Numbered from the stretch's first letter, positions 9,922-18,558 are shown. The stretch is DNA of 64,000 bases from Rhodococcus jostii NBRC 16295 (GCF_001894825.1 NZ_BCWY01000031.1:1-64000), one strand, 5' to 3'. A program made the numbers and translations. Notes: generated by a model from the sequence alone, not told the origin.

Positions 9922-9938
9922 GCCACATCTTTTGTGGC
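9922..9938. promoter_or_regulatory. Palindrome upstream of cstA
   Basis: GCCACA-TCTTT-TGTGGC is an inverted repeat with 6-bp arms and a 5-bp spacer, 63 bp upstream of the cstA start codon. The arms are in the wrong order for a CRP-type site (TGTGA-N6-TCACA), so another regulator or a short hairpin is more likely. The regulator is not identifiable. Confidence 0.4.
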
Positions 9939-9985
9939 CCCCGTCACCCTATTGCGCCGACGTTCCGTTCGACGAAAAAACGACG

Positions 9986-11563
9986 TCAGAAGCGAGTCGA
10001 GTCGGCATCGATCCAGTCGGTGAGCCAGTCGGAGGGCGGATCCTCGAGCAGTTCGCCCGGCATCAGCCACTCGTACAGTTCGGCGTAGGTGCGGGTGGTG
10101 ACCCCGTCGATGCGGCGGTTGAGCATCGCCGGGGTCAGTTGGTCGAAGCTGTCGAGGCCCATCGACGCCACCATCTGCTGGGCGCCGGCCACCGTCGACT
10201 TCTGGAACCGGAACACCCTGGCCGCCTTGTCGGGGACGTCGAGCGCGCGGGTCCGTGCCGGGTCCTGGGTCGTCACGCCGACCGGGCAGCGGTTGGTGTG
10301 GCACATCTGTGCCTGGATGCATCCGACGGCGAACATCATGGCGCGGGCGGCGAGGGTGAAGTCGGCGCCCTGGATGATTCTCTTGACGATGTCGGATGCG
10401 CTGGCGACCTTCCCGGAGGCGCCGATCTTGATGCGGTCCCGCAGGCCCGTGCCCGTCAGCGCGTTGTGCACCAGCATCAGCCCCTCGGTGAGGGGCATGC
10501 CCATGTTGTCCTCGAATTCCACTGGACCTGCGCCGGTTCCGCCCTCCGAACCGTCGACGATGACGAAGTCCACGGTGATGTCGCGTTCGAGCATCGCCTT
10601 GCAGATGCCGAGGAATTCGATGCGCGATCCGACGCAGAGCTTGAACCCGACGGGTTTGCCGCCGGACAGCCGTCGGAGGGTGACGACGAAGTCGATCAGC
10701 TCGTTCGGGGTGGAGAACTCGGTGTGGGCGGGCGGCGAGATCACCGTCTTCCCGGCGGGCACACCGCGTGTCTCGGCGATCTCCCGCGACACCTTGGCGC
10801 CGGGCAGCACACCGCCGAGGCCCGGTTTGGCACCCTGGGACAGCTTGATCGAGATCGCCTTCACCTGGTCGAGCACCGCGTGTTCGGCGAACGTGCCGGG
10901 GTCGAAACTGCCGTCCTCGGTGCGGCAGCCGAAGTAGCCGGACGCGATCTCCCAGATCAGGTCGCCGCCGTGCTTGCGGTGGTAAGGGCTGATGGCACCT
11001 TCGCCGGTGTCGTGCGCGAACCCACCCCGCGCCGCGCCGGCGTTGAGAGCTTCGATGGCGTTGGCGGACAGCGAGCCGAAACTCATCGCCGACACGTTGA
11101 GGAGGGCGATGTCGTAGGGGTGTGTGCAGTCGGGGCCGCCGAGACGCACGGTGGGCTGTTCCTGCGGTGCCATTCTCGCTCGCAGCGAATGGACCATGAA
11201 CTCGTAGCCGACGGCGTGCACGTCCCGCTCGGTGCCGAAGGGCTCCTCGGCGAGTGTGCCCTTCGCGCGCTCGTAGACGAGGTCGCGGGTGTCGCGGTCG
11301 AAGGGGGTTCCGTCCGTGGACGATTCGACGAAGTACTGCTGGATCTCGGGGCGGATCTTCTCGAGCAGGAACCGCGCGTGCCCCAGGACCGGGTAGTTCC
11401 GCAGGATGCTGTGCCGGCGTTGCAGCAGATCCCACGTCCCGAGGGCCGCCAGCGCGAGAAGGACGACCGCGCCGAACCACCACGCGGTCGCCACACCGAG
11501 GGTCAGGGCGAGCGCACCCAGTCCGAGGATCCATATCGCGAGGACGATCAGCCAGCGGGTCAC
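9986..11563 (-). CDS. Membrane-anchored FMN glutamate-synthase-like protein
   Basis: A 525-residue protein. Two hydrophobic segments occupy about residues 4-45, followed by the FMN/2-oxoglutarate domain of glutamate synthase: SAMSFGSLSANAIEALN, GEGAISPYH, IKLSQGAKPGLGG, IVDGSEGGTGAGP, and the iron-sulfur cysteines in GCIQAQMCHTNRCPVG. It lacks the glutaminase and C-terminal beta-helix domains of full GltB. Such stand-alone synthase-domain proteins occur widely in bacteria and their electron donor and substrate are mostly unknown. The N-terminal anchor suggests it faces the cytoplasm from the membrane. It is a single gene, divergent from the CD225-type gene. Confidence 0.9.
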   Translation of the reverse strand: MTRWLIVLAIWILGLGALALTLGVATAWWFGAVVLLALAALGTWDLLQRRHSILRNYPVLGHARFLLEKIRPEIQQYFVESSTDGTPFDRDTRDLVYERAKGTLAEEPFGTERDVHAVGYEFMVHSLRARMAPQEQPTVRLGGPDCTHPYDIALLNVSAMSFGSLSANAIEALNAGAARGGFAHDTGEGAISPYHRKHGGDLIWEIASGYFGCRTEDGSFDPGTFAEHAVLDQVKAISIKLSQGAKPGLGGVLPGAKVSREIAETRGVPAGKTVISPPAHTEFSTPNELIDFVVTLRRLSGGKPVGFKLCVGSRIEFLGICKAMLERDITVDFVIVDGSEGGTGAGPVEFEDNMGMPLTEGLMLVHNALTGTGLRDRIKIGASGKVASASDIVKRIIQGADFTLAARAMMFAVGCIQAQMCHTNRCPVGVTTQDPARTRALDVPDKAARVFRFQKSTVAGAQQMVASMGLDSFDQLTPAMLNRRIDGVTTRTYAELYEWLMPGELLEDPPSDWLTDWIDADSTRF

Positions 11564-11684
11564 TCGCTGAGACTAAGACCTCACGTGAGTGCCGACGCGT
11601 ACTCCGGTGCACTTTCCCACTCACATGGGGAGCGGGGTGCGATAGTGGACGCACGAGGTCAGCTGCCAGGACAGGGGGATGTTC

Positions 11685-12098
11685 ATGACGGAGTCACCGA
11701 ACAATCCGGAATCGTCGAGCAATCCGGTGCCGCCGACGCCCGGCGACACGGGCGCGTACGGCTACCAGTATCCGTCGCAACCCCAGCACCCCCAGCAGTC
11801 GCAGCCGTATCCGGGCCAGTACGGCCCGCCGCCGCTGCCGCCGTCGAACGCCGGGTGGGCGGTGGCCGCCGTGCTGTTCTTCTGGCCGCTCGCGTTCGCC
11901 GCGTTCAACCACGTCCACGACGTCTACCCGAAGTGGGCGATGGGCGACTACCCGGGCGCCCAGTACGCGTCCGACCGCGCCAAGGCGCTCGGCAAGATCG
12001 CCCTCTGGATCTGGGTGGCGCTGATCGTCGTCTTCGTGATCGGGTACGCCATCCTGATCGTCGCGCTGGTCGCGAACAGCAATACTTCGAGCTGGTGA
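11685..12098 (+). CDS. CD225/dispanin-domain membrane protein
   Basis: A 137-residue protein with a Pro, Gln and Tyr-rich N-terminal half (residues 1-50) and two transmembrane helices. The first helix, GWAVAAVLFFWPLAFAAFNH, is followed by a loop with an AKALGKIA-type stretch and a second helix, as in the CD225 (dispanin) family. Bacterial members with Pro-rich leaders are common in actinobacteria and mostly uncharacterised. I choose the second ATG at 11685 because a G-rich ribosome-binding stretch (AGGGGG) is better spaced from it than from the ATG at 11679. Confidence 0.8.
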   Translation: MTESPNNPESSSNPVPPTPGDTGAYGYQYPSQPQHPQQSQPYPGQYGPPPLPPSNAGWAVAAVLFFWPLAFAAFNHVHDVYPKWAMGDYPGAQYASDRAKALGKIALWIWVALIVVFVIGYAILIVALVANSNTSSW

Positions 12099-12130
12099 GG
12101 CCGATGGTCGTTGATATGGCCCCGACGCCG

Positions 12131-12136
12131 TAGAAT
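12131..12136 (+). promoter_or_regulatory. Likely -10 element for leaderless ychF transcript
   Basis: TAGAAT matches the sigma-A type -10 hexamer well. It ends nine bases before the ychF GTG, so a transcript starting at the usual distance would begin at or next to the start codon. No Shine-Dalgarno sequence is present, which is consistent with leaderless translation. Confidence 0.5.
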
Positions 12137-12145
12137 CCAACGACC

Positions 12146-13225
12146 GTGAGCCTTACCCTCGGAATCGTCGGACTGCCCAACGTCGGCAAGTCCACCTTGT
12201 TCAATGCGCTGACCAACAACGACGTGCTGGCCGCGAACTACCCGTTCGCGACCATCGAACCCAACGTCGGCCTGGTCGAACTGCCCGATCCGCGGCTGTC
12301 CGCGCTCGCCGAGATCTTCGGTTCCGAGCGCATCCTGCCCGCGACGGTGTCGTTCGTCGACATCGCCGGCATCGTTAAGGGCGCCTCCGAGGGCGCCGGC
12401 CTGGGCAACAAGTTCCTCGCCAACATCCGCGAGGCTGACGCAATCTGCCAGGTGGTTCGCGTGTTCAACGACGACGACGTCGTGCACGTCGACGGCCGCG
12501 TCGACCCGGCATCCGACATCGAGGTGATCGAGACCGAGCTCGTCATCGCCGACATGCAGACGCTGGAGAAGGCTCTGCCGCGTCTGGAGAAGGAAGCGAA
12601 GAAGAACAAGGAACTCAAGCCGATCCACGAGGAGGCGCTGAAGGCGCAGGACTTCCTCAACGAAGGCAAGACCCTGTTCGGCGCGAAGGACAAGCTGGAC
12701 TTCTCGCTGCTGCGCGAGCTGAGCCTGCTCACCACCAAGCCGTTCCTGTACGTGTTCAACGCCGACGAGGCCGTGCTCACCGACGAAGCGAAGGTCGCCG
12801 AACTGCGCGCCTCCGTCGCCCCCGCCGACTCCGTGTTCCTCGACGCGAAGGTCGAGCAGGAACTGCTCGAGCTGGACGAGGAGGACCGGCAGGAAATGCT
12901 CGATTCCATCGGGCAGTCCGAGCCCGGCCTGCACGCACTCGCCCGCACCGGCTTCCACACCCTCGGCCTGCAGACCTACCTCACCGCAGGTCCCAAGGAA
13001 TCCCGCGCCTGGACCATCCACAAGGGCGACACCGCCCCGCAGGCCGCCGGCGTCATCCACACCGACTTCGAGCGCGGCTTCATCAAGGCCGAAATCGTCT
13101 CCTTCGACGACCTCGTCGCCGCCGGATCCATGGCCGCCGCCAAGGCAGCGGGCAAGGTCCGGATGGAGGGCAAGGACTACATCATGGCCGACGGCGACGT
13201 GGTGGAGTTCCGCTTCAACGTCTGA
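12146..13225 (+). CDS. ychF: Ribosome-associated P-loop ATPase YchF (OLA1 family)
   Basis: A 359-residue TRAFAC P-loop protein. The G1 motif GLPNVGKST is at residues 9-17 and the NYPFATIEPN switch region follows. The usual NKxD specificity motif is replaced by NADE, which in this family explains preference for ATP over GTP. A coiled-coil insertion (residues about 140-190) and the C-terminal TGS domain ending in DGDVVEFRFNV are both present. YchF binds ribosomes and affects stress and translation responses. The start is the GTG at 12146, which fixes the conserved MSLTLGIVGLPN beginning. Confidence 0.97.
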   Translation: MSLTLGIVGLPNVGKSTLFNALTNNDVLAANYPFATIEPNVGLVELPDPRLSALAEIFGSERILPATVSFVDIAGIVKGASEGAGLGNKFLANIREADAICQVVRVFNDDDVVHVDGRVDPASDIEVIETELVIADMQTLEKALPRLEKEAKKNKELKPIHEEALKAQDFLNEGKTLFGAKDKLDFSLLRELSLLTTKPFLYVFNADEAVLTDEAKVAELRASVAPADSVFLDAKVEQELLELDEEDRQEMLDSIGQSEPGLHALARTGFHTLGLQTYLTAGPKESRAWTIHKGDTAPQAAGVIHTDFERGFIKAEIVSFDDLVAAGSMAAAKAAGKVRMEGKDYIMADGDVVEFRFNV

Positions 13226-14615
13226 CGGCGGTTCCTCGCACGAGGACGCCGACGACGCCTGCGCCGACGAGGGAGATCAGCCCCATTGTGACGGCCGCAT
13301 GGTTCCAGCCCGTCACCATGCCGTCGACGGTGCCTGCCGGGTCGAGGGCGATGATGCTGACGACGGTGACGCCGATGGACGAGCCGAGGTAGCGGGCGGT
13401 GTTGTTGGCGCCGCTGCCGAGTCCGCCCTGATCGGCGGGCACGCTGGCGACGGCTTGGCGTCCGAGGCCGGCGTTGAGCAGTCCGCTGGCGACGCCGGCG
13501 AGCAGTAGTCCCGGGACCAGACGCAGCAGGGACGAGTCGGGGGAGAGGCCTGTCATCGTGAGCATGGCGACGCCGACACCGGCGAGTCCGAGGACCAGTT
13601 GCGGTGATCCGGCGAGCCGAGCCGGGAGTTTCCGCGCCAGCAGTGATGCCACGACGCTGGTGCCCGACCACAGGCCGATCACACCGGCGGCGGTCAGTGT
13701 GCTGACGTGCATCGTCTTGACCAGGAACGTGCACGCGAACGACATCAGCCCGATGATGCCCGCGCCGGTCGCGAGGGCGGCGAGGGTGGCGGCGAGGAAG
13801 TCGCGTCGGCGGAACAGGTCGAGGTCGAGCATCGGGAAGGGCCGTCGCCGCTCGACGCCGACGAAGGCGATCGTGAACACGGCGGCGCCGACGCCGCACA
13901 GCACGGTGGCGGCGGTGTTGCCCTGCCTGCCCTCGACGAGTGCGACGAGAACGAGGACCATCGCGGCGCACAGCGTGACGGCCCCCGGGACGTCGATCCG
14001 CTTCGGGACCGCCGATCGTGACTCGGCGAGTGCTCGGGTGGCGACCTGACCGATCACGAGCGATGCGACGGCAAGGGCCCCGTACAGGCCGCGCCACCAT
14101 CCGGCGAGATCGAGAAGACCGGCGAGCACGGGACCGACGGCGATGCCGGCTCCGACGCTGGCACCCCAGATCCCGCTCGCCGTGGCGCGGGCCGCCGGGG
14201 TGGTGAAGGCGTGCGCGACGGCACCGAGGCTGGCGGCGATCAGCGCGGCGCCCGCGACTCCCTGGATCAGTCGCCCGACGATGAACAGGACCGGTTCCTG
14301 GCTCACTGCCCCGATGATCGCGCCGAGGGCGAGAAGCCATGCTCCCCAATGGAACACCCGGCGTCGGCCGTAGTCGTCGGCGAGCGCCCCCGCGGTCAGC
14401 AGGACCGCGGCGAGGCCCACGCTCATCGAACTGAGAATCCACGTCTGCGCCGCCGGGCCGGCCGACAGGGCCGCGGCCACGGTGGGCATGTTGCCGAGCG
14501 GGGCGCAGAACGCGACCAGGGCGACGAACGTCCCGAGTGACGCGACGGACAGGGTGGTGCCCGCGCGGGGCGAGCGTTCTCGGATCGGCGCGGCAACCGT
14601 GGTTGGTCTGTTCAC
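13215..14615 (-). CDS. MFS drug exporter, 14-helix DHA2 type
   Basis: A 466-residue major facilitator with about 14 hydrophobic segments. The loop GALADDYGRRRVF is the motif A equivalent (GxLaDrxGrrr) and the segment GRLIQGVAGAALIAAS matches motif B. GIWGASVGAGIAVGPVLAG matches the antiporter motif C, so this is probably a proton-coupled efflux protein. The GTG at 14615 is selected because it puts the start just inside a repeated operator shared with the divergent HxlR gene; a frame start further upstream would run through both operators. The last bases overlap the end of ychF on the opposite strand by about 11 bp. Confidence 0.88.
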   Translation of the reverse strand: MNRPTTVAAPIRERSPRAGTTLSVASLGTFVALVAFCAPLGNMPTVAAALSAGPAAQTWILSSMSVGLAAVLLTAGALADDYGRRRVFHWGAWLLALGAIIGAVSQEPVLFIVGRLIQGVAGAALIAASLGAVAHAFTTPAARATASGIWGASVGAGIAVGPVLAGLLDLAGWWRGLYGALAVASLVIGQVATRALAESRSAVPKRIDVPGAVTLCAAMVLVLVALVEGRQGNTAATVLCGVGAAVFTIAFVGVERRRPFPMLDLDLFRRRDFLAATLAALATGAGIIGLMSFACTFLVKTMHVSTLTAAGVIGLWSGTSVVASLLARKLPARLAGSPQLVLGLAGVGVAMLTMTGLSPDSSLLRLVPGLLLAGVASGLLNAGLGRQAVASVPADQGGLGSGANNTARYLGSSIGVTVVSIIALDPAGTVDGMVTGWNHAAVTMGLISLVGAGVVGVLVRGTAVRR

Positions 14616-14661
14616 AAGACTGAACTTAGAACTAATTTGGTCTGGTGACAAGACTGAATTG
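14603..14661. promoter_or_regulatory. Two direct-repeat operators between MFS gene and hxlR
   Basis: Two 25-bp copies with the common core ACAAGACTGAA (14614-14624 and 14648-14658), each preceded by TTGGTCTG, lie in tandem with a 34-bp period in the divergent promoter. Only a few of the 25 positions differ. One copy overlaps the MFS start codon and the other sits where the -35 of the regulator should be. They are the best candidates for binding by the adjacent HxlR protein. Confidence 0.75.
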
Positions 14662-14676
14662 CGCTAGCATGTGGAG

Positions 14677-15288
14677 ATGGCACTGGGAACCGGGTACTCG
14701 CAGCAGAACTGCAACCTCGCTCGCGCCCTCGAAGTGGTGGGCGAGCGGTGGACGATGCTGGTGCTGCGCGACTGCTTCTACGGCGTCCGTCGCTTCAGTG
14801 ATCTGCTCGCCCATCTCGACATCTCGCGCGCCGTCCTGACGGATCGGTTGACCGCTCTCGTCGAGGCTGGAGTGCTCGTTCGCGTGACCGACGGCGGCCA
14901 TCCCGAGTACGAACTCACCGAGTCCGGAAGAGCGCTGTGGCCGAGCGTCTATGCGCTCTCGCAGTGGGGTGAGCAGTACGCGTCGCCCGGCAGCTACCCC
15001 GGTCGGGTCTTCTCGCACGTGGACTGCGGGACGCAACTCGATCGTTTCGGGCGGTGCCCCGACTGCGGAACGATCCCGGGTCCGGAAGACCTGGTGGTCG
15101 CGCCGGGGCCGGGCGAGGCCCTCCGTCCGCGGGGCGACGCCGTCGCCGTGGCGCTGCGTGAGCCCCGCCGGATGCTCACCCCGCTGCGTCCGCGCAGCGA
15201 CGGCGCGAACCTCACGCCGCGACGCGCAGGGGCGCGTCGAACGTCGCCCGTACCTGCAGCCACTGGGCGAGGACCTGGCATCCGGTGA
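14677..15288 (+). CDS. HxlR-family transcriptional regulator
   Basis: A 203-residue regulator. The winged-helix HxlR domain is clear from CNLARALEVVGERWTMLVL and FSDLLAHLDISRAVLTDRL (residues about 10-100). It is followed by a small zinc-ribbon-like part with HVDCGTQLDRFGRCPDCGT. A TAGCAT -10-like element ends six bases before the ATG, suggesting a leaderless transcript. HxlR proteins usually sense electrophiles or drugs and control a neighbouring gene, here the divergent MFS exporter. The last 77 bp overlap the convergent hydrolase and encode an Arg/Pro-rich tail that looks like read-through past an ancestral stop near the MLTPLR segment. Confidence 0.88.
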   Translation: MALGTGYSQQNCNLARALEVVGERWTMLVLRDCFYGVRRFSDLLAHLDISRAVLTDRLTALVEAGVLVRVTDGGHPEYELTESGRALWPSVYALSQWGEQYASPGSYPGRVFSHVDCGTQLDRFGRCPDCGTIPGPEDLVVAPGPGEALRPRGDAVAVALREPRRMLTPLRPRSDGANLTPRRAGARRTSPVPAATGRGPGIR

Positions 15289-16069
15289 GCCCGCTGGCGT
15301 CGAGTGGTTCGCTGGCGTAGGCGATGTGCCGCCCGCCCCGCGCGTTGACGACGCGCACACCGCGCCAGGCCAGGCGCGGTGGGAGATAGCCGAGCACCTC
15401 ATTCACGGCGGTCCGTAGGCGCCGCAGGTCGGTGCGCCACTGCCGGGGGCTGACGCGCGTCTTGCCTGCGTTCTGGAAGCTGTTGTGGCGGAGCAATACC
15501 CATGTGTGCGCGAGCCACGTCCGCAGGGTGCGGAACGACATCGACCGGGTGAGGTCCGCGATGTCGCGCACATAGCTGTCTTCGCTGGCATTGCAGATCA
15601 TGTCGTCCGGGTGCGCGATCCACTGGACCGGCACGGAGTCGGGGATCGGCGCTCCGACGCCGGCGACGCCCCGCCCGCTGCACCCCGGCACCGCTCCCGC
15701 GGGTTGTTCGGGGTCGGAGACGAGACCGACGGCGGAAACGTTGTCGGCGCGAAGGGCTCCCGTGGCGATCTGCCCGAGCACCTCACGGATCACCGTGCAT
15801 CCCTGCGAGTAGCCGATCAGCATGACCGGTCCGGGCGCGTCCTCGATCGCGTCGATCAACCGTTCCACACCGACCTCGGTGCTCTGCCGGTAGCTGAGCC
15901 CGCCCGCCGCGACCGGCCCGTACGACGCCGGATACCCGACCCAACGGGACGCGAAGCGCTCGTCGAGGGCGCCGGTGACCTCACTCAGCAGCCCGGAGAC
16001 GTGGCGCCGGTGGTCGTCGGGGTGGGACTCGCCGGTGCCACCGACTGCGAGAACGGTCACCTGGGACAT
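15212..16069 (-). CDS. Cutinase/PE-PPE-type serine hydrolase
   Basis: A 285-residue alpha/beta hydrolase without an obvious signal peptide. The nucleophile elbow is GYSQG (S88), the form used by cutinases and by mycobacteriophage LysB-type esterases. Likely acid and base partners are the Asp in AHPDDM (155/156) and the His in GGRHIAYAS (H248). The beginning VTVLAVGGTGES is typical of PE-PPE-domain hydrolases. The substrate is probably an ester, perhaps a cell-wall lipid, but this is inference. The ATG at 16069 is chosen to match the conserved beginning; two upstream ATGs are possible. Its 3' end overlaps the hxlR 3' end. Confidence 0.75.
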   Translation of the reverse strand: MSQVTVLAVGGTGESHPDDHRRHVSGLLSEVTGALDERFASRWVGYPASYGPVAAGGLSYRQSTEVGVERLIDAIEDAPGPVMLIGYSQGCTVIREVLGQIATGALRADNVSAVGLVSDPEQPAGAVPGCSGRGVAGVGAPIPDSVPVQWIAHPDDMICNASEDSYVRDIADLTRSMSFRTLRTWLAHTWVLLRHNSFQNAGKTRVSPRQWRTDLRRLRTAVNEVLGYLPPRLAWRGVRVVNARGGRHIAYASEPLDASGLTGCQVLAQWLQVRATFDAPLRVAA

Positions 16070-16150
16070 GGCTTCGATCATGCCGATCGAGAGTAAGGAT
16101 CCGTTCGGTCGAGCCTGAGAAGTTCCTGGCAATCGAGTGGGCGAGGGGTG

Positions 16151-16555
16151 TCAGCCGACTGCAAGTGCGATCTGCGCCACCAGTGGGGGCACGGTCTGGG
16201 AGAGTGCGCCGGCGACGCCGTCGCCGCGCCGGCGGCTGAGCGCCATGCGGTCCGAGACGGCCAGCGCGATGCCCGCCAGGAACATGAAGATGCAGGTGTA
16301 GACGACGAGGGTGCGGCCCGGAGTGTCGTGACCGGACCACCACGGGATGACGCCGGCGACGGCTCCGGAGGCGAGAAACAGATTGTAGAAACCGACGTTG
16401 AATGCCCACAGGTGGGCGGCATGCACGTCGCTGCTCGGGATCCGGAAAATGCCCTCGTGCACCGACGGCCGGCGGAACAGGAACGACTCCCACACGAACG
16501 CCAGCAGGTGCACTCCCGCGGCGATCAGGGTGACGATCTGCGCTACGAGGATCAT
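16151..16555 (-). CDS. DUF1304 membrane protein
   Basis: A 134-residue protein with four hydrophobic helices. The pattern LIAAGVHLLAFVWESFLF, then HLWAFNVGFYNLFLASGA and a conserved RxxL end matches the DUF1304 family of small integral membrane proteins of unknown function. Its ATG overlaps the stop of the cupin gene (ATGA), so the two are co-translated. No function can be assigned beyond membrane location. Confidence 0.85.
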   Translation of the reverse strand: MILVAQIVTLIAAGVHLLAFVWESFLFRRPSVHEGIFRIPSSDVHAAHLWAFNVGFYNLFLASGAVAGVIPWWSGHDTPGRTLVVYTCIFMFLAGIALAVSDRMALSRRRGDGVAGALSQTVPPLVAQIALAVG

Positions 16556-17013
16556 GACGCACCCGCCCCGGTCCCGAGTGCGACGCCGTAGCGGTCGGCG
16601 GCCTCGTGCAGCAGTCGGGCCACTTCCTCCGGCGCGTGGCCGTGTCCGACCGCGTCGAGTTCGGCGAAGAAGCCACTGTTGGACGCCCCGGCGACGACGA
16701 GGAGGAAGTCGGCGGACTCGGAGAGGGCCGTGAACGTATTCATCGTCCCCGCCTCGATGACGATGGTTTCTCCCGGCGCGAGTTCGTATCCGGTGTCCCC
16801 CGCCTGGACGAGAATCCGGCCGCGCAGCACGTGATACGACTTCGACCACGGCTCGGAGTGGAGCGGGGCGGGCGCTCCGCGGGGTGCTTCGACGAGGAAC
16901 ATTTCGTACGCGCCGCCGGCGTGACCGCCGCCGACCAGGACCGTGATGTCGGCGTCCGGCACGGTGAGGCGGCGGCCGTCGCCTGCTCTGACTACGTGAA
17001 CGTTGGTGGACAT
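16552..17013 (-). CDS. Cupin-domain protein
   Basis: A 153-residue single-domain cupin. Motif 1 is partly present as PLHSEPWSKSYHVLRGRI and motif 2 as PGETIVIEAGTMNTF. The usual metal-binding HxH of motif 1 is reduced to a single His (H54 region) with SEPW following, so metal binding is uncertain. Cupins of this size may be isomerases, dioxygenases or small-molecule sensors. It heads a two-gene unit with DUF1304 and is divergent from the LuxR regulator, which may control it. Confidence 0.8.
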   Translation of the reverse strand: MSTNVHVVRAGDGRRLTVPDADITVLVGGGHAGGAYEMFLVEAPRGAPAPLHSEPWSKSYHVLRGRILVQAGDTGYELAPGETIVIEAGTMNTFTALSESADFLLVVAGASNSGFFAELDAVGHGHAPEEVARLLHEAADRYGVALGTGAGAS

Positions 17014-17099
17014 ACTGCGACGCTATGACCGGCACGCGCCGCGGCCCATCCCCGAAATCTGGGATGGTGGTGTGCCTGTGACCAGCGCATACTGTGTTC

Positions 17100-18143
17100 A
17101 TGCTGGAGGTCCGGGCGGAGAAGCTGCGCCGCGAGGTACTCGCCTTCGCGGGAGTGGGCGCAGGTGTCACGCAACTCCACGAGCGCGCCATCGAACTGGT
17201 CGGTGACACGGTGCGCAGCGATCTGACGTGCTGGGCGATGCTCGACCCGGAGACGCTCGCGATCAGTTCGATGACCAGCGGACGCTGCCGGATACCGCAG
17301 CAGTACGAACCTCTGCTCGCCGAATCGGAGTACAACGGCGACGATCCGGGGACATTCGCCGAACTCGCCCGCAGCGGCCGCACCGTCACCAGGGCCTCGG
17401 ATCTGCCCGCCGCCGAGGTCGCGCACAGCCTCCGGCACGGCGGGGTCTGGGGTCCGCTGGGGCTCGGCAATGAGGTCCGCATCGTGTTCCGCGTCGACGG
17501 TGTGTGCTGGGGCGCAGCCGGATTCGTGCGGTCCGCGCCGGATTTCACCGACCGCGACCTCGAGTTCCTGACGCTCGTTGCCCCCGGGTTGGCAGCCGCG
17601 ACACGGGCCGCATCCGTGCACGCCCCGGCGGTCTCCGGCGACGGCGACCAGGGTCCGGCAGTGGTGCTCACGGATGCGGCGGGTGATCCGGTTGCGCTGA
17701 CGGCCGCCGCCCGCGGCTGGCAGGACCGATTCGACGAAGTCGCCCCGGGGAGGCTGACGGTGGTGCTGCGGGCCGCGACCTTCGGCGCGCGTTCCAGCCC
17801 TTCGGGAATCTTCAAAGCGCGGGTCCGCGACGCGGAGGGCGGCTGGATTCTGGTGCGCGCCACCACCTTGATCGGCGGCGACGAACCGCAGACGGTGGTC
17901 ACCCTCGAACCCGCCGTCGGCGGCGAGCTCACCGGGTTGCTGCTCGCGGCCTACGCGGTGACCGCACGCGAACGGGACGTGTGCGCGGACGTACTGGCCG
18001 GCTATGCGACGTCCGAGATCGCCGACCGCCGTGGGATCACGGTGAACACCGTCCAGGACCACCTGAAATCGGTCTACGCGAAGGCCGGGGTCCGCAGCCG
18101 CGCGGAACTCGCCGCGCGGCTGCGGACCGGTCGCGAGAACTAG
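17100..18143 (+). CDS. LuxR-type regulator with GAF-like sensor
   Basis: A 347-residue protein. The first about 160 residues resemble a GAF-type sensor domain (SDLTCWAMLDPETLAI, then FVRSAPDFTDRDLEFLTL). The C-terminus holds the LuxR helix-turn-helix, seen in LTARERDVCADVLAGYATSE-like form with TVNTVQDHLKSVYAKAGVRS. No phospho-acceptor receiver domain is visible, so it probably responds to a ligand. It is divergent from the cupin-DUF1304 pair, a likely target. The start is either the ATG at 17100 or the GTG at 17094. Confidence 0.85.
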   Translation: MLEVRAEKLRREVLAFAGVGAGVTQLHERAIELVGDTVRSDLTCWAMLDPETLAISSMTSGRCRIPQQYEPLLAESEYNGDDPGTFAELARSGRTVTRASDLPAAEVAHSLRHGGVWGPLGLGNEVRIVFRVDGVCWGAAGFVRSAPDFTDRDLEFLTLVAPGLAAATRAASVHAPAVSGDGDQGPAVVLTDAAGDPVALTAAARGWQDRFDEVAPGRLTVVLRAATFGARSSPSGIFKARVRDAEGGWILVRATTLIGGDEPQTVVTLEPAVGGELTGLLLAAYAVTARERDVCADVLAGYATSEIADRRGITVNTVQDHLKSVYAKAGVRSRAELAARLRTGREN

Positions 18144-18144
18144 C

Positions 18145-18558
18145 TCACGACCCGGTGGTGCCGGTTGCCAGCGACGAACACGCCTCCTGCGCGGCCGCCC
18201 ACGTCGCGCTGTCGACCCCGGGAGGAGCGGCCGACGCGTCCGGCGTGGCACCCTGCGACGGGGCGGAACCGTCGCCGCCGTCGGGTGGAGTCATCTCACC
18301 GCTCGGCGGCGCCATCCCGGCCTGTCCGCCGCCGGCACCCGCCTGGTCGGGTGGCGCGGGCACGCCATTCTCCTCCAGGCAGGCCTGGAGTTCGTCGCTC
18401 ATCGCCGCGGGCGGGGCGCCGCCCTCCACGACCGTGCTGCCGGTGTCGGTCGACGAAGCGCCGGACGTGGACTCGCCCGAACTACACGCGACGACGGAAC
18501 ATGCGAGACCTGCCGCCATCGCCGCTCCGCCGAGGCCGCGAACCAATTGTGAACGCAT
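18145..18558 (-). CDS. Small secreted lipoprotein, unknown function
   Basis: A 137-residue protein. The N-terminus MRSQLVRGLGGAAMAAGLAC leads into a lipobox SVVAC, so cysteine about 25 should be lipidated after Sec export. The mature part is low complexity, rich in Gly, Pro, Ala and Ser, with two isolated Cys-containing segments (LQACLEENGVPAPP and AAQEACSSLA) that could form a disulfide. I do not recognise a domain. It is convergent with the LuxR gene, with a gap of one base. Confidence 0.75.
   Translation of the reverse strand: MRSQLVRGLGGAAMAAGLACSVVACSSGESTSGASSTDTGSTVVEGGAPPAAMSDELQACLEENGVPAPPDQAGAGGGQAGMAPPSGEMTPPDGGDGSAPSQGATPDASAAPPGVDSATWAAAQEACSSLATGTTGS

Noticed and set aside
9922-9938. 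cstA upstream palindrome as a CRP site
   Set aside because: The half-sites are in the order CACA...TGTG, the reverse of a CRP site; it is listed only as an unassigned palindrome.
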